Numbered from the stretch's first letter, positions 45,749 to 54,565 are shown. The stretch: DNA of 64,000 nt from Prolixibacteraceae bacterium (GCA_019163175.1 JAFLKN010000053.1:1-64000), one strand, 5' to 3'. Numbers and translations: made by a program. The notes: a model not told the origin generated them from the letters alone.

Positions 45749-47233
45749 CTATTTGAGATACTCAACTTCCATATGCCAGTTCCACTTATCGAAGTAGAGG
45801 TTTCCTCCCTCCCACTCCAATTCGCCGCGCTGAAGATCATACGGTTCGCTTCTTGGGAATTTCTTTTCCGGAACCAATTTGCGACCATAATCATCATTCA
45901 CAATCAAACGGTACGAATCAATTCCTGAGCTGTAAAAATTCCTGACTTTCTCGTCAGAACTACTTTGTAAGCCGAACGACTGATCGACAGGTACCCAACC
46001 TACACCTTCAAAATATACTTCACACCAATCGTGCAGATTCACATTACCCGGATGCAGCATCCATCCACTTTGCCATTTTGCCGGAATACCCTGCGAACGA
46101 ACCAAGGTCATAAAAAGCAAAGTCTGCATACCACAATCGCCATGACGGGTATTCATCACATAGCCCGGAATATCAGGCATAATACTGTATTCGAGCGCGC
46201 TGGCCCAGCGAATCGAATCGTTGATCCATTGGTAAATTTTCTGAACTTTTTCCAGCGGATTGGTCTCGACGGAAAGAATCTGGTCAGCCAACTTTTTGAT
46301 CTGCGGTGTAAACACAATCTGCGGGGCCCGCTCTCGGGTATTTTCCTTGTAAACCGAACTTTCCATGTCGTACGGCTTTATGTCTTCCTGCTTCAAATCA
46401 AAATACTGAGCAGAACTTTCAACTTCAAATTCGAGTCTAAAAAAAGTGGGCTGATCTTTTACAGCCTTCTTTTCCAGATATATGGTGCGCTGTAAATTTT
46501 CGTTTCCGGCAATCTGATTGTTTTCCGGATCTGAGCTGATCAGACGAATCTTAGTTTGTCGGGCATTCCCTTCTCTTGGAAAAGGCAGCCAGCAACGAAT
46601 AGTTTTTCCTTTAGGAACTACATTATCATCCGCATCGACGAAATAACTCAATTTCATTCGAACAGGCATCGTTGTTTGTCCTGAAGTTTTAGTCGCTGAA
46701 ATAACATTTTGAGTTTGCTGCAAACGGAACAAATCAAGCGAATCAACCTGCGAACCGTCCACTTTAACTTTATAGGTTCGCGCTTCATCGTCGAGCCGGA
46801 ACAAGTTGGGGACGGCATTCTTGAAATAGCGTTTCTCGCCATCAATCATACGCATTTCCAATTTCTGAGTGGTTTCCCATTTACGGAAAAGTGCGGTATC
46901 CAATACCGGAAAATATTTTGAAAGACGCTCTTTTAGTTCGTCTTCAGTCAACCTAAAATCGACCCGGATACGCCGACCAATTTCAACAATCGAATCCAGT
47001 TTATATAAATTGTCGGCAGCTAAAGAACCGCTTGCCTTCAAGGAATCAGCCAACAATTCAGCCTTTTTAATTTCACCGGAACGCACCATTTCTTCAATTC
47101 CTGAAAAATCAAATGGTTTTTCAGGAGTAGTTTTACAGGCAAAATAAAATACCATAAAAATGCCACCCCAAATAAACAATCTGGTCGTTTTTCGCAATTG
47201 GTATGACAAAAACATTCTATTAAAACCTATCAT
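45749..47233 (-). CDS. transglutaminase-like lipoprotein
   Basis: A 494-residue lipoprotein with signal ending VFYFAC. The transglutaminase-fold core (about 320-440) has the Cys in NTRHGDCGMQT, the His in LHDWCEVYF and the Asp in VPVDQSFG, a complete catalytic triad. Bacterial members usually act as peptidases or amidases on peptide bonds rather than cross-linkers, so a peptidoglycan stem-peptide role is plausible. The start at 47233 is acceptable; an internal Met at 47215 is an alternative. The GH9 gene ends 17 bp upstream. Confidence 0.85.
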   Translation of the reverse strand: MIGFNRMFLSYQLRKTTRLFIWGGIFMVFYFACKTTPEKPFDFSGIEEMVRSGEIKKAELLADSLKASGSLAADNLYKLDSIVEIGRRIRVDFRLTEDELKERLSKYFPVLDTALFRKWETTQKLEMRMIDGEKRYFKNAVPNLFRLDDEARTYKVKVDGSQVDSLDLFRLQQTQNVISATKTSGQTTMPVRMKLSYFVDADDNVVPKGKTIRCWLPFPREGNARQTKIRLISSDPENNQIAGNENLQRTIYLEKKAVKDQPTFFRLEFEVESSAQYFDLKQEDIKPYDMESSVYKENTRERAPQIVFTPQIKKLADQILSVETNPLEKVQKIYQWINDSIRWASALEYSIMPDIPGYVMNTRHGDCGMQTLLFMTLVRSQGIPAKWQSGWMLHPGNVNLHDWCEVYFEGVGWVPVDQSFGLQSSSDEKVRNFYSSGIDSYRLIVNDDYGRKLVPEKKFPRSEPYDLQRGELEWEGGNLYFDKWNWHMEVEYLK

Positions 47234-47250
47234 TTTTTTGACCTCACTGG

Positions 47251-49710
47251 TTAAAATTTTTCGGTTGAATATCCCTTTTTCTTCAAATAACTTATTAGTT
47301 CTCCTAACCGATTGTAAAACTTATCGGTACGTTCGGGAGCTGTTCCCAAATGAATCAGCATAATGCAGCCGTTCAGTCCATTGGGATCTTTCTTTTCAAA
47401 AGCTTTAATGTCGTTCATAATGGTTTCCGACGATCGGTAACCAGTCATAACCGGCGTAGTATAATCAGCATTCGAGCGAATTCCAGGAGTAAAATTGATC
47501 ACCTTTAAACCCATTTGACGGCACCAATCCACGCTCTCAGCATTGTACCACTCGTATGGAGGCAAGAATACCGACGCTTTTTCAGGCGTAATACCAAAAC
47601 CAGCCATTTTTAGATAATTGGCTTTCAAATCCTCTGCAAATTGCGTTTGATTGACCAGTGATAAATCGCGTTTTGTCCAATCGGCATACAACAAATGTCC
47701 GTCGGAATGTGCACCAAGATAATGGCCATCAGTTATTAAACTCTGAATAAGCGACTTATTATCAGCATTCTTATAAAAAGTTCCGGTAAAGAAAAATGAA
47801 GCTTTTGCTTTGTTCTTTTTCAACGTTTGAGCAATTACTTTTCCACCTTCGGCAAATTCATGAGCCGAAAAAATCAAATAGACTTTCTTTTCGTTCCGAT
47901 CGGTACGAACCACTGCCCCTTCAGAATCTACAAGCGATTTATCCGATTCGTTTTCAGTTTCGAGCGACGAAAGCAAATAACTCAAACTGGCGGTTCCGTC
48001 CATCGTTGGTTCGTTGGTCGAATAGTCGCCCATATCGTCGTGGTAAACAGCCTTTCCGTTCTGGAATTCAGCATATTCATCGGCTTCGTGCAATGCAATT
48101 CCTAACAGACTTTTGTAAATATGCGAGTAAACAGGCCCATCAACCAATCCGCCGGTAGTTGTTTTTTTTAGGATGTGTGTCAATGATGAATGTGGAATTG
48201 CTGGATAATCACCACCAGCCGGAAGTCCGCAAATCATAGATGTACCCCACGGATTGCATCCCAAAAGCCAGTCAGTCAGCGCTGTCTCCATGTCTTCGAA
48301 ACTGGTATCTCCAGTAATTTTCCTGTACAATTTAGCCTGAGTTGCTGCTGCCACCACAAAATTATTGGAACACCATACAAAGGGTACCCCAATTTTAAAC
48401 GGATCGGTGCCAGCATATTTTCGGATTTGCTCCAACCCCTGTTTCATCAAACCGGTGAACTGCCTGGCAACGACCGGATCCGTGGACTGCGCCAGCAAAG
48501 CGTGTCCAAGGTTGACAAACGGATAGAACTGGTAATGACGGGCGCGGTTAAGTTCCATCCAGGGCGAAACGGGTTCCAGTTCGCCCCAGTATTTGGCTTC
48601 CTTCTGAAAATCAGTTTGTTTATTCAGCGGTATTCGTGTGGCAGCGGCCAATTCCATATCATCAACCCAATTGTCTTCTTCGTAAAAATAGGGCGAAACC
48701 ATACAGGCAGTTTGGCAATTCCCCAAATCTGATTTCGCGAAATACCAGGCATCGTTTGACTTTGCCAGCATTTGATCAGCAAACTGAGGATCAATATTCT
48801 TGAATATTAAAGCGCCCAAGGCAAATGAGGAAGAAAACTTAGCCGCGATAGACGAAACGCCGGTTGTGCGGTTTTTATATCTACCCAATCCCTGCGTTTT
48901 TCCGGTAACAAAATAAACCGGGCGGAACAAATTCTCCAGCCCATAGCTCGCGGTATCTTTATTGGGAAGGCGAAGTCCAACATGATCGCGGTCGTCGGCA
49001 ATCTGGTTATACATTTCATTTTTAGCCGGATTCATCCGCATGAGCCATTCCAAACCCCAGCGGGCCTCATCCAGAATATCAGGAATCCCATTAATTCCAA
49101 GCTTTCCGTTAGCATCAAAGCGATCGGCATAAGCGGTTGGATTTTGCTGATAAGCGAACAGCAACTGATAAATGGCATTGGCCGAAGTGGTCGTGTATTG
49201 CAGGTAATCCGAAGCATCGTGCCAGCCTCCTACCACATTGATCCGTTGACCTGTTTTGGTAGGATGATCAACAATGATTCCATCGTGTGTATGACAGGAA
49301 TCGTTCAGGTACGGATTGTACCCGCAGCGCTGCTGACGCATATAATTCAGGATAAAATCGGCAGTACCTTTATAAACTTCTGTAGAAATCCGAAAAGATG
49401 GCGAGATAGCATTTCCGGCTTTCAGGTAATATCCACCTTCTTGCTGAAATGCCGTAAAATTCAGTCTATATGCAGCTCGCTGTCCCCAAACCGAAGGATC
49501 GGCAGCTTCCGTATTGCCCTCGTAAACCAGTTTTCCTGAAAGAGTTTCGTAAAGCTGAAATGAAGAAATATCATTTGTCTTGTCCGAAAGAAATACCGCA
49601 ACTTTAACTGAATGAGGTAAATATCCAAGCTGATTGATCCGGATAACCTCGTAAGCCGAGACTCCGAATGAAATCAAACAAAAAAAACACGAAAGAAAAA
49701 ACACTTTCAT
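47251..49710 (-). CDS. GH9 glycoside hydrolase fused to a NodB-like deacetylase domain
   Basis: Exported 819-residue protein. Signal (1-19), Ig-like N-terminal domain (about 20-110), GH9 catalytic domain (about 112-585) with GGWHDASDY (D165, D168) and the acid Glu567 in TNEPTMDG, then a NodB-fold domain (about 608-815). In the latter, metal ligands H668 and H672 are present (HSDGH), but motif 1, normally TFDD, is IFSAHE, and RxPY is replaced by LPPY, so activity is uncertain. Some GH9 enzymes are exo-glucosaminidases of chitin-derived sugars; a glucosamine/GlcNAc substrate fits this setting better than cellulose. First gene of the long leftward unit. Confidence 0.88.
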   Translation of the reverse strand: MKVFFLSCFFCLISFGVSAYEVIRINQLGYLPHSVKVAVFLSDKTNDISSFQLYETLSGKLVYEGNTEAADPSVWGQRAAYRLNFTAFQQEGGYYLKAGNAISPSFRISTEVYKGTADFILNYMRQQRCGYNPYLNDSCHTHDGIIVDHPTKTGQRINVVGGWHDASDYLQYTTTSANAIYQLLFAYQQNPTAYADRFDANGKLGINGIPDILDEARWGLEWLMRMNPAKNEMYNQIADDRDHVGLRLPNKDTASYGLENLFRPVYFVTGKTQGLGRYKNRTTGVSSIAAKFSSSFALGALIFKNIDPQFADQMLAKSNDAWYFAKSDLGNCQTACMVSPYFYEEDNWVDDMELAAATRIPLNKQTDFQKEAKYWGELEPVSPWMELNRARHYQFYPFVNLGHALLAQSTDPVVARQFTGLMKQGLEQIRKYAGTDPFKIGVPFVWCSNNFVVAAATQAKLYRKITGDTSFEDMETALTDWLLGCNPWGTSMICGLPAGGDYPAIPHSSLTHILKKTTTGGLVDGPVYSHIYKSLLGIALHEADEYAEFQNGKAVYHDDMGDYSTNEPTMDGTASLSYLLSSLETENESDKSLVDSEGAVVRTDRNEKKVYLIFSAHEFAEGGKVIAQTLKKNKAKASFFFTGTFYKNADNKSLIQSLITDGHYLGAHSDGHLLYADWTKRDLSLVNQTQFAEDLKANYLKMAGFGITPEKASVFLPPYEWYNAESVDWCRQMGLKVINFTPGIRSNADYTTPVMTGYRSSETIMNDIKAFEKKDPNGLNGCIMLIHLGTAPERTDKFYNRLGELISYLKKKGYSTEKF

Positions 49711-49844
49711 AGTTGCGCTGGTTTTCGGAATTGGGTTCAGGGATTAAGTACGTAAAAAAGACACCTTATAAAGATATAAATCAATTTTCAGGAGGTGCTT
49801 CCAATCAGGAATTATTTACTTTCGCATCCATTCTAAACCTGGAT

Positions 49845-49852
49845 CAAAAATA
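49845..49852 (-). promoter_or_regulatory. candidate -7 element of the GH9 operon
   Basis: The reverse strand reads TATTTTTG, an exact TAnnTTTG, 135 bp before the GH9 start. No -33 was found at the usual distance, but the shared activator-like motif lies 24-40 bp upstream, in reverse orientation. The divergent units may therefore be controlled from one site. Confidence 0.45.
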
Positions 49853-49875
49853 GCGGAATAAATGAATTTTTAAAT

Positions 49876-49931
49876 ATTGGTAATACATGTTATATGATAC
49901 ATTTATTTTCAATTCAAAATCCCTATCTTTA
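49876..49931 (+). promoter_or_regulatory. murK promoter with upstream motif shared with susC
   Basis: ATTGGTAATACATGTTA (49876-49892) is followed at a start-to-start distance of 48 nt by TATCTTTA (49924-49931), a one-mismatch -7 element, with transcription expected near 49938 and the ATG at 49979. Motif and distance repeat those upstream of susC. ATACAT occurs twice, 14 bp apart. No -33 TTTG is present, which fits an activator-dependent promoter. Confidence 0.6.
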
Positions 49932-49978
49932 CCACTGAAAACAACAAAACGAATTTCTGCTAAACACATAAGCCCCCA

Positions 49979-50824
49979 ATGAGATTAATCGCAGATAGTG
50001 GATCGACCAAAGCAGCCTGGAAATTAATCGGAAACTCCGGTGAGATAAAGGATATCAAGACTTCTGGAATCAATCCTTTTTTCCGTTCGGAAGACGACAT
50101 TTTCATGGATCTGGAAAAGTCGCTATTGCCTGAAACAGGAACTGAAATCACAGAAATATATTTTTACGGAACTGGTATTATCAATACCGAAAAAGGCGAT
50201 ATCATCCGGGGTGCTTTAAACCGGATTTACCCACAAGCCTCGATAGAAACGCATAGCGATGTATTGGGAGCTGCCCGCGCCTTATTTGGCAACAAAGCTG
50301 GAATTGCCTGCATTCTGGGAACCGGCTCGAATGTTTGTTTGTATGACGGAAAAGAAGTTACAGGTGGAGTTTCGCCACTTGGATTTATACTGGGCGATGA
50401 AGGAAGTGGGGCTGTAATGGGGCGAAAATTGTTGGGCGACTATTTCAAAGAAGTTATGCCGCTGAATCTGCGCATCGATTTTGAAGCCCGCTACAAACTG
50501 ACCCGAGAAGAAGCATTGAACCGTGTTTACCGCAGCGAAAAACCCAATCAATTTCTGGCTCAGTTTACTCCATTTTTGTCAGAACATGCAAATTCGGCGT
50601 ATTGTCAGGAATTTGTTCAGCGAAATTTTATGGAATTCTTTGAGCGTAATGTCAGTCATATTCCAGATTACACCAGCTACCCAATCGGGTTTATCGGTTC
50701 GGTGGCTTATTATTTCAGCCAAATACTGAACAACACGGCCAGTTACTTTGGCTTCGACGAAACAACGATACTTAAAGATCCGATTGACGGATTGGAAAAA
50801 TATTACTCGCAAGAAAAAATTTAA
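49979..50824 (+). CDS. murK: BadF/BcrA-type sugar kinase, MurK-like
   Basis: A 281-residue ATPase-fold kinase. MRLIADSGSTKAAWKLI is the first phosphate loop, CILGTGSNVCLYDG the second, and GFILGDEGSGAVMGRKLLGDYF the adenosine region, as in BadF-type N-acetylglucosamine and MurNAc kinases. It is 10 bp upstream of murQ, whose substrate MurNAc-6-P would be made by phosphorylating MurNAc, hence the MurK name; GlcNAc kinase activity is also possible. In Tannerella a homologous kinase is co-transcribed with the MurNAc transporter and murQ. Confidence 0.85.
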   Translation: MRLIADSGSTKAAWKLIGNSGEIKDIKTSGINPFFRSEDDIFMDLEKSLLPETGTEITEIYFYGTGIINTEKGDIIRGALNRIYPQASIETHSDVLGAARALFGNKAGIACILGTGSNVCLYDGKEVTGGVSPLGFILGDEGSGAVMGRKLLGDYFKEVMPLNLRIDFEARYKLTREEALNRVYRSEKPNQFLAQFTPFLSEHANSAYCQEFVQRNFMEFFERNVSHIPDYTSYPIGFIGSVAYYFSQILNNTASYFGFDETTILKDPIDGLEKYYSQEKI

Positions 50825-50834
50825 GATACACAGA

Positions 50835-51653
50835 ATGACAACAGAAAGTACAACCGAAGCCGATTCATTGTATAATGATCTGGAAAACAAGTCGGTAAAA
50901 GAGCTTTTATTAAGCATTCACGAAGAAGACAAAAAGGTATTGCCTGCCGTAAATGAGGCTATCCCCCAAATCGAAAAACTGGTCGAACAGGTTTATCAAC
51001 GCATGAAAAAAGGCGGGCGATTGTTTTACCTCGGAGCCGGAACCAGCGGACGGCTGGGCATATTAGACGCTTCCGAAATTCCACCTACTTTTGGCGTTGG
51101 TCACGATTTGGTGATTGGCCTGATTGCCGGTGGCGACCGTGCTATCCGTAAAGCGGTTGAAATGGCTGAGGACGACGAAGAACAGGGTTGGAAAGACCTG
51201 GAAAAGTACCAGGTAAACAAGTTGGATACGATTGTCGGAATAGCAGCCTCGGGGCGCACGCCTTATGTGATTGGTGCCGTTAAAAAAGCTCGTGCCGAAG
51301 GTTTGCTAACTGGCTGCATTGTAAATAATAACGGCAGCTCGTTAGCTCAAAGTGTCGACATTGCCATTGAAGCCATCGTTGGTCCTGAATTCCTGACTGG
51401 CAGCACCCGCATGAAATCGGGCACTTCGCAAAAACTTATTCTGAACATGATTACCACCTCGCTGATGATAAAACTCGGACGCGTAAAAGGCAACAAAATG
51501 GTGAACATGCAGTTAACCAATCAAAAACTGATTAACCGCGGAACCCGCATGATTATGGCTGAGCTGGGCTACAACGAAGTAAAAGCCAAACGTTTGCTGC
51601 TACTACATGGATCGGTAAACAATGTACTACTGGCCGAAAAGGAAGAAAAGTAA
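50835..51653 (+). CDS. murQ: N-acetylmuramic acid 6-phosphate etherase
   Basis: Removes the lactyl group of MurNAc-6-P to give GlcNAc-6-P and lactate. SIS-domain protein of 272 residues: FYLGAGTSGRLGILDASEIPP, AGGDRAIRKAVEMAEDDEEQG, GIAASGRTPYV and TGSTRMKSGTSQKL are the MurQ signatures. A frame open from 50748 overlaps murK, but the ATG at 50835, 10 bp after the kinase, gives the family N-terminus and is preferred. A terminator follows. A second, truncated copy of its 3' end lies at 53371-53526. Confidence 0.95.
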   Translation: MTTESTTEADSLYNDLENKSVKELLLSIHEEDKKVLPAVNEAIPQIEKLVEQVYQRMKKGGRLFYLGAGTSGRLGILDASEIPPTFGVGHDLVIGLIAGGDRAIRKAVEMAEDDEEQGWKDLEKYQVNKLDTIVGIAASGRTPYVIGAVKKARAEGLLTGCIVNNNGSSLAQSVDIAIEAIVGPEFLTGSTRMKSGTSQKLILNMITTSLMIKLGRVKGNKMVNMQLTNQKLINRGTRMIMAELGYNEVKAKRLLLLHGSVNNVLLAEKEEK

Positions 51654-51681
51654 AGGGAATCAATCAAACTATAAACCGAAG

Positions 51682-51711
51682 CCGGGATCATTCAGTTGCT
51701 CCCGGTTTTTT
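51682..51711 (+). terminator. terminator after murQ
   Basis: CCGGGA (51682-51687) and TCCCGG (51700-51705) form a 6-bp GC-rich stem followed by six T residues. A related hairpin follows the murQ remnant at 53551-53586. Confidence 0.7.
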
Positions 51712-51832
51712 GGGTTTGATGGCTATATGGAGAAGAAGATGGCAATCGATTTCCAAGCCGTCTGAACGGAAATATGATCTCCGAAAACCATTCCTTACAG
51801 CCGGATAGAAATGATAAAGAGATTCTATTTTG

Positions 51833-53104
51833 TTAATCCTTAATACAGCGCACAGAATAACCATTTTGCTTATAATAACTACCTACATCTATCCTATTGC
51901 TGTCAAAGTACAGAAAACATACCCTTGCCTTATTTGGTTCGTAATAAGCGGTAGTAGTCGAACTCCAAAATCCAGCAATAGTGCCCAATGATTTAAACTC
52001 AGCAGTATATTGGTAACGACCACCTCCGGGTAAAGCAGTAAAGCCCTTTTCGTCGATCGCACCTGTATTTGGAGCAGCCCAATTATTCGTACCGGTTTCT
52101 TTCATTTTGCTTCCTGCAACAGTTATTCCACCCAAATAATTAATAAATGTTTCCCATTGTTCAACTGTAGGAACATGCCAACCTATTGGAGCAAGTTTTT
52201 CAGTATTGATGGCAAACCAGTTGTACAATCTTCCAAAAGTGGGGATGGTTTCAGTGCTAGCAATATTATTGAAATTGCAATATCCGGGAGTAATTAAAGC
52301 TGCCCATGCACTCGGATCGGACACATTTGGGATAGCTGTACCATCATTGTATTTCGTGCTTTTAAGATTCTCGGCCATCCATACCTGTGTTCCAATTTGG
52401 ACGACAGGGTAATTGTTTCCATCAACATCAGAGCAAGCGACAAAATTAAAGGAAATGATCTTATCCTGAGTTGGAACTTCCATAACAATGGTGCTGTAAT
52501 TACCTGATTTACCTGTAATTTTCAACCTATCACCCAAATTGTATTGCATAAGTTTCTCTGTAATGGCACTTTTTAACCTCTTTGCTTCAATAGAAATGGA
52601 ATTTGTACCAAGGTAGCTTATTTTTGCGTCTGTTTTTGCAGTTCTATTGCTAACTAATTTCCCTGTATAATTGTAGGCCTGTGAATTAACTTTTATGGTA
52701 AAAATTCCACTCCCAAGTCCGCATATTTGAAAGAAATGGGTACCAATTGGCAATATTTTTTGTGATATACCAATTCTTTTACCAGACATGTCGTAAAGTT
52801 CAATCGTTGATAAACCTGTGGCAATAGCTCCAAAATCTATTTGACTTACGTCTGTCATCGGATTAGGATAAATACGGATAGTACGCTCAACATCAAGCAG
52901 TGGTTCTACCCCAGTACTTGTTGAAACAAGATGAAGTACTTCTGAACCATTTAGGATTGCACTTTTATTTTGGGTCAGGTTTTCAACTTTAACAGTGCCA
53001 ACAGTGGCACTGGCTCCTGTACCTGCAAAACTAATCTTGTAGTCCTGTGCTTGTAAATGTCCGATTGCAAAAAGAAACAACATTATCAAAGTATTTTTCT
53101 TCAT
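51833..53104 (-). CDS. FISUMP-domain protein with T9SS-like segment
   Basis: An exported 423-residue protein (signal MKKNTLIMLFLFAIGHLQA). Residues about 77-155 resemble a type IX sorting domain (IYPNPMTDVSQIDF, IELYDMSGKRI), here internal rather than at the end. Residues about 225-423 are a FISUMP (Fibrobacter succinogenes major paralogous) domain: YPVVQIGTQVWMAENLKSTKY and GWHVPTVEQWETFINYLGG, with the end SVRCIKD. Function unknown; such domains are common in surface proteins. It lies between murQ and a truncated murQ copy, on the opposite strand. Confidence 0.82.
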   Translation of the reverse strand: MKKNTLIMLFLFAIGHLQAQDYKISFAGTGASATVGTVKVENLTQNKSAILNGSEVLHLVSTSTGVEPLLDVERTIRIYPNPMTDVSQIDFGAIATGLSTIELYDMSGKRIGISQKILPIGTHFFQICGLGSGIFTIKVNSQAYNYTGKLVSNRTAKTDAKISYLGTNSISIEAKRLKSAITEKLMQYNLGDRLKITGKSGNYSTIVMEVPTQDKIISFNFVACSDVDGNNYPVVQIGTQVWMAENLKSTKYNDGTAIPNVSDPSAWAALITPGYCNFNNIASTETIPTFGRLYNWFAINTEKLAPIGWHVPTVEQWETFINYLGGITVAGSKMKETGTNNWAAPNTGAIDEKGFTALPGGGRYQYTAEFKSLGTIAGFWSSTTTAYYEPNKARVCFLYFDSNRIDVGSYYKQNGYSVRCIKD

Positions 53105-53370
53105 TTGACTTGGAAATATGGTTTTAGACTACGAGATAATTAATAGGACGTTGCATTACCATGAAAGTAGCAAATTTCAAACTATTTAAACGTTCATCAC
53201 TATTCAAACATCAAAAAGTATGCGAAAGCAATGATGTGTTTTACGTTGTTAAAGCAGAAATTAAATAGCATTACACATGACATATTAATCTTGCAAGTGC
53301 AATTAAACTTAACAAAGTTAAATAATTTCATTTATCACTTACCTTATCAATAAAAAATTAAATGAGTCGG

Positions 53371-53526
53371 TTGGTTAACATGTGGCTGACCAACCAAAAA
53401 CTGATTAACCGCGGAACCCGCATGATTATGGCTGAGTTGGGCTACAATGAAGTAAAAGCCAAACGCTTACTGCTTCTACATGGATCGGTAAATAATGTGT
53501 TGCTAGCAGAAAAAGAAGAAAAATAA
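53371..53526 (+). pseudogene. murQ: truncated murQ copy (3' end only)
   Basis: The frame from about 53380 encodes 48 residues (MWLTNQKLINRGTRMIMAEL onward, ending LLAEKEEK), nearly identical to the last 48 of MurQ, and at DNA level most bases match with mainly third-position changes. No upstream murQ sequence is present, so it is a remnant. It is followed by its own terminator like the intact gene. The 266 bp before it (53105-53370) show no gene or clear element. Confidence 0.9.
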
Positions 53527-53550
53527 GAATCAATCTTATTCGCAACATAC

Positions 53551-53586
53551 AAAAGCCGGAGGCATTCATTTACTTCCGGCTTTTTT
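53551..53586 (+). terminator. terminator after the murQ remnant
   Basis: AAAAGCCGGA (53551-53560) pairs perfectly with TCCGGCTTTT (53575-53584), giving a 10-bp stem with a T run. Position and GC-rich core correspond to the terminator after intact murQ, though the sequence has diverged. Confidence 0.75.
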
Positions 53587-53692
53587 GTGCTTTTTAGTGA
53601 GCTGGCAACTTTATATCTTGCTTTACGAACAAGGCAGTTTAGAAAATCCTGAAAATTACAGCTAATGATTAATGAGGTACTTCAATCAGCTA

Positions 53693-54409
53693 TTATTGTT
53701 GCTCTGTAATTCTTTTAATCCTCTTTTGATAATCATTTTGTACCAACAATCTGTTATTTCCGGAACCATGGGCAGGAAGAAAGAGCGAACAATTGGTATC
53801 CAACAGTTTGCCCCAGCTGCGAATCATTAAGTCCTCATCTTCAGCGTAGGGTGGAAAAACTGACGATTTGAATACGCCAAACATCGCATCCCCAACAAGG
53901 GCAATTTCATCATCAACAATCAAACTCATCGAACCAGCGGTATGTCCGGGAGTATGCAACAACCGAGCATTAAAACCAAATCCATTCAAATCAAAATCCG
54001 AATCAACCAACACATCGGCGCTGCAAGGTAAATAGCGGAACAAATGAAACAATCGTTTCCCCAATAGATTCATTAGAGGGCGTGTTAAAAAAGTAGTGCC
54101 ATTAGGGACGATGTTATCTCCTGCCGACAAATACCTCTTCTCGTTCCGTTGCACAATTACTTTACTGGAAAACTTCGCTTGAATCCGGCTGGCATTGGCA
54201 GCATGGTCAAAATGAGCATGAGCTAGAATCAAATAATCGATGGAATTTACACCCAATTTATGAAGTTGCTTTTGAAGCTTAGGCCATAAGCGTGAAACGG
54301 AAGTATCAATCAGGATGTTCGTTGTGCCATTCGACAACAAAAACACATTGCTTCTTCCTGAAAGTACCCGAATGATTAAATATCCACTTTTAGTTTTCCA
54401 ACATTTCAT
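53693..54409 (-). CDS. MBL-fold metallo-hydrolase
   Basis: A 238-residue cytoplasmic protein with the metallo-beta-lactamase metal-binding residues: HAHFDHAAN (HxHxDH), LLHTPGHTAGS, the bridging Asp in VGDAMFG and the final His in LPAHGSG. This is the glyoxalase-II-like subfamily, which hydrolyses thioesters, phosphodiesters or lactones; the substrate is not evident. It stands alone between the murQ remnant and the hybrid two-component gene. Confidence 0.88.
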   Translation of the reverse strand: MKCWKTKSGYLIIRVLSGRSNVFLLSNGTTNILIDTSVSRLWPKLQKQLHKLGVNSIDYLILAHAHFDHAANASRIQAKFSSKVIVQRNEKRYLSAGDNIVPNGTTFLTRPLMNLLGKRLFHLFRYLPCSADVLVDSDFDLNGFGFNARLLHTPGHTAGSMSLIVDDEIALVGDAMFGVFKSSVFPPYAEDEDLMIRSWGKLLDTNCSLFLPAHGSGNNRLLVQNDYQKRIKRITEQQ

Positions 54410-54565
54410 TGTCTGTCAGTGCTATAATGGTATACAATTGTCCTTTCTTTAAGCTCAAGTAAAAGTCTGCTCATTAAAATCAGCACAACTTTTAAAAGAG
54501 TAGCTTCTTCCAAAACTATGATTTTCAGGACACTTTAGCAAGTTCATTTACAACTGACGAGGGTA

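Noticed and set aside
51833-53526. Reading the FISUMP gene plus murQ tail as an insertion sequence
   Set aside because: No transposase, terminal inverted repeats or target-site duplication; the flanking repeat is simply murQ coding sequence.
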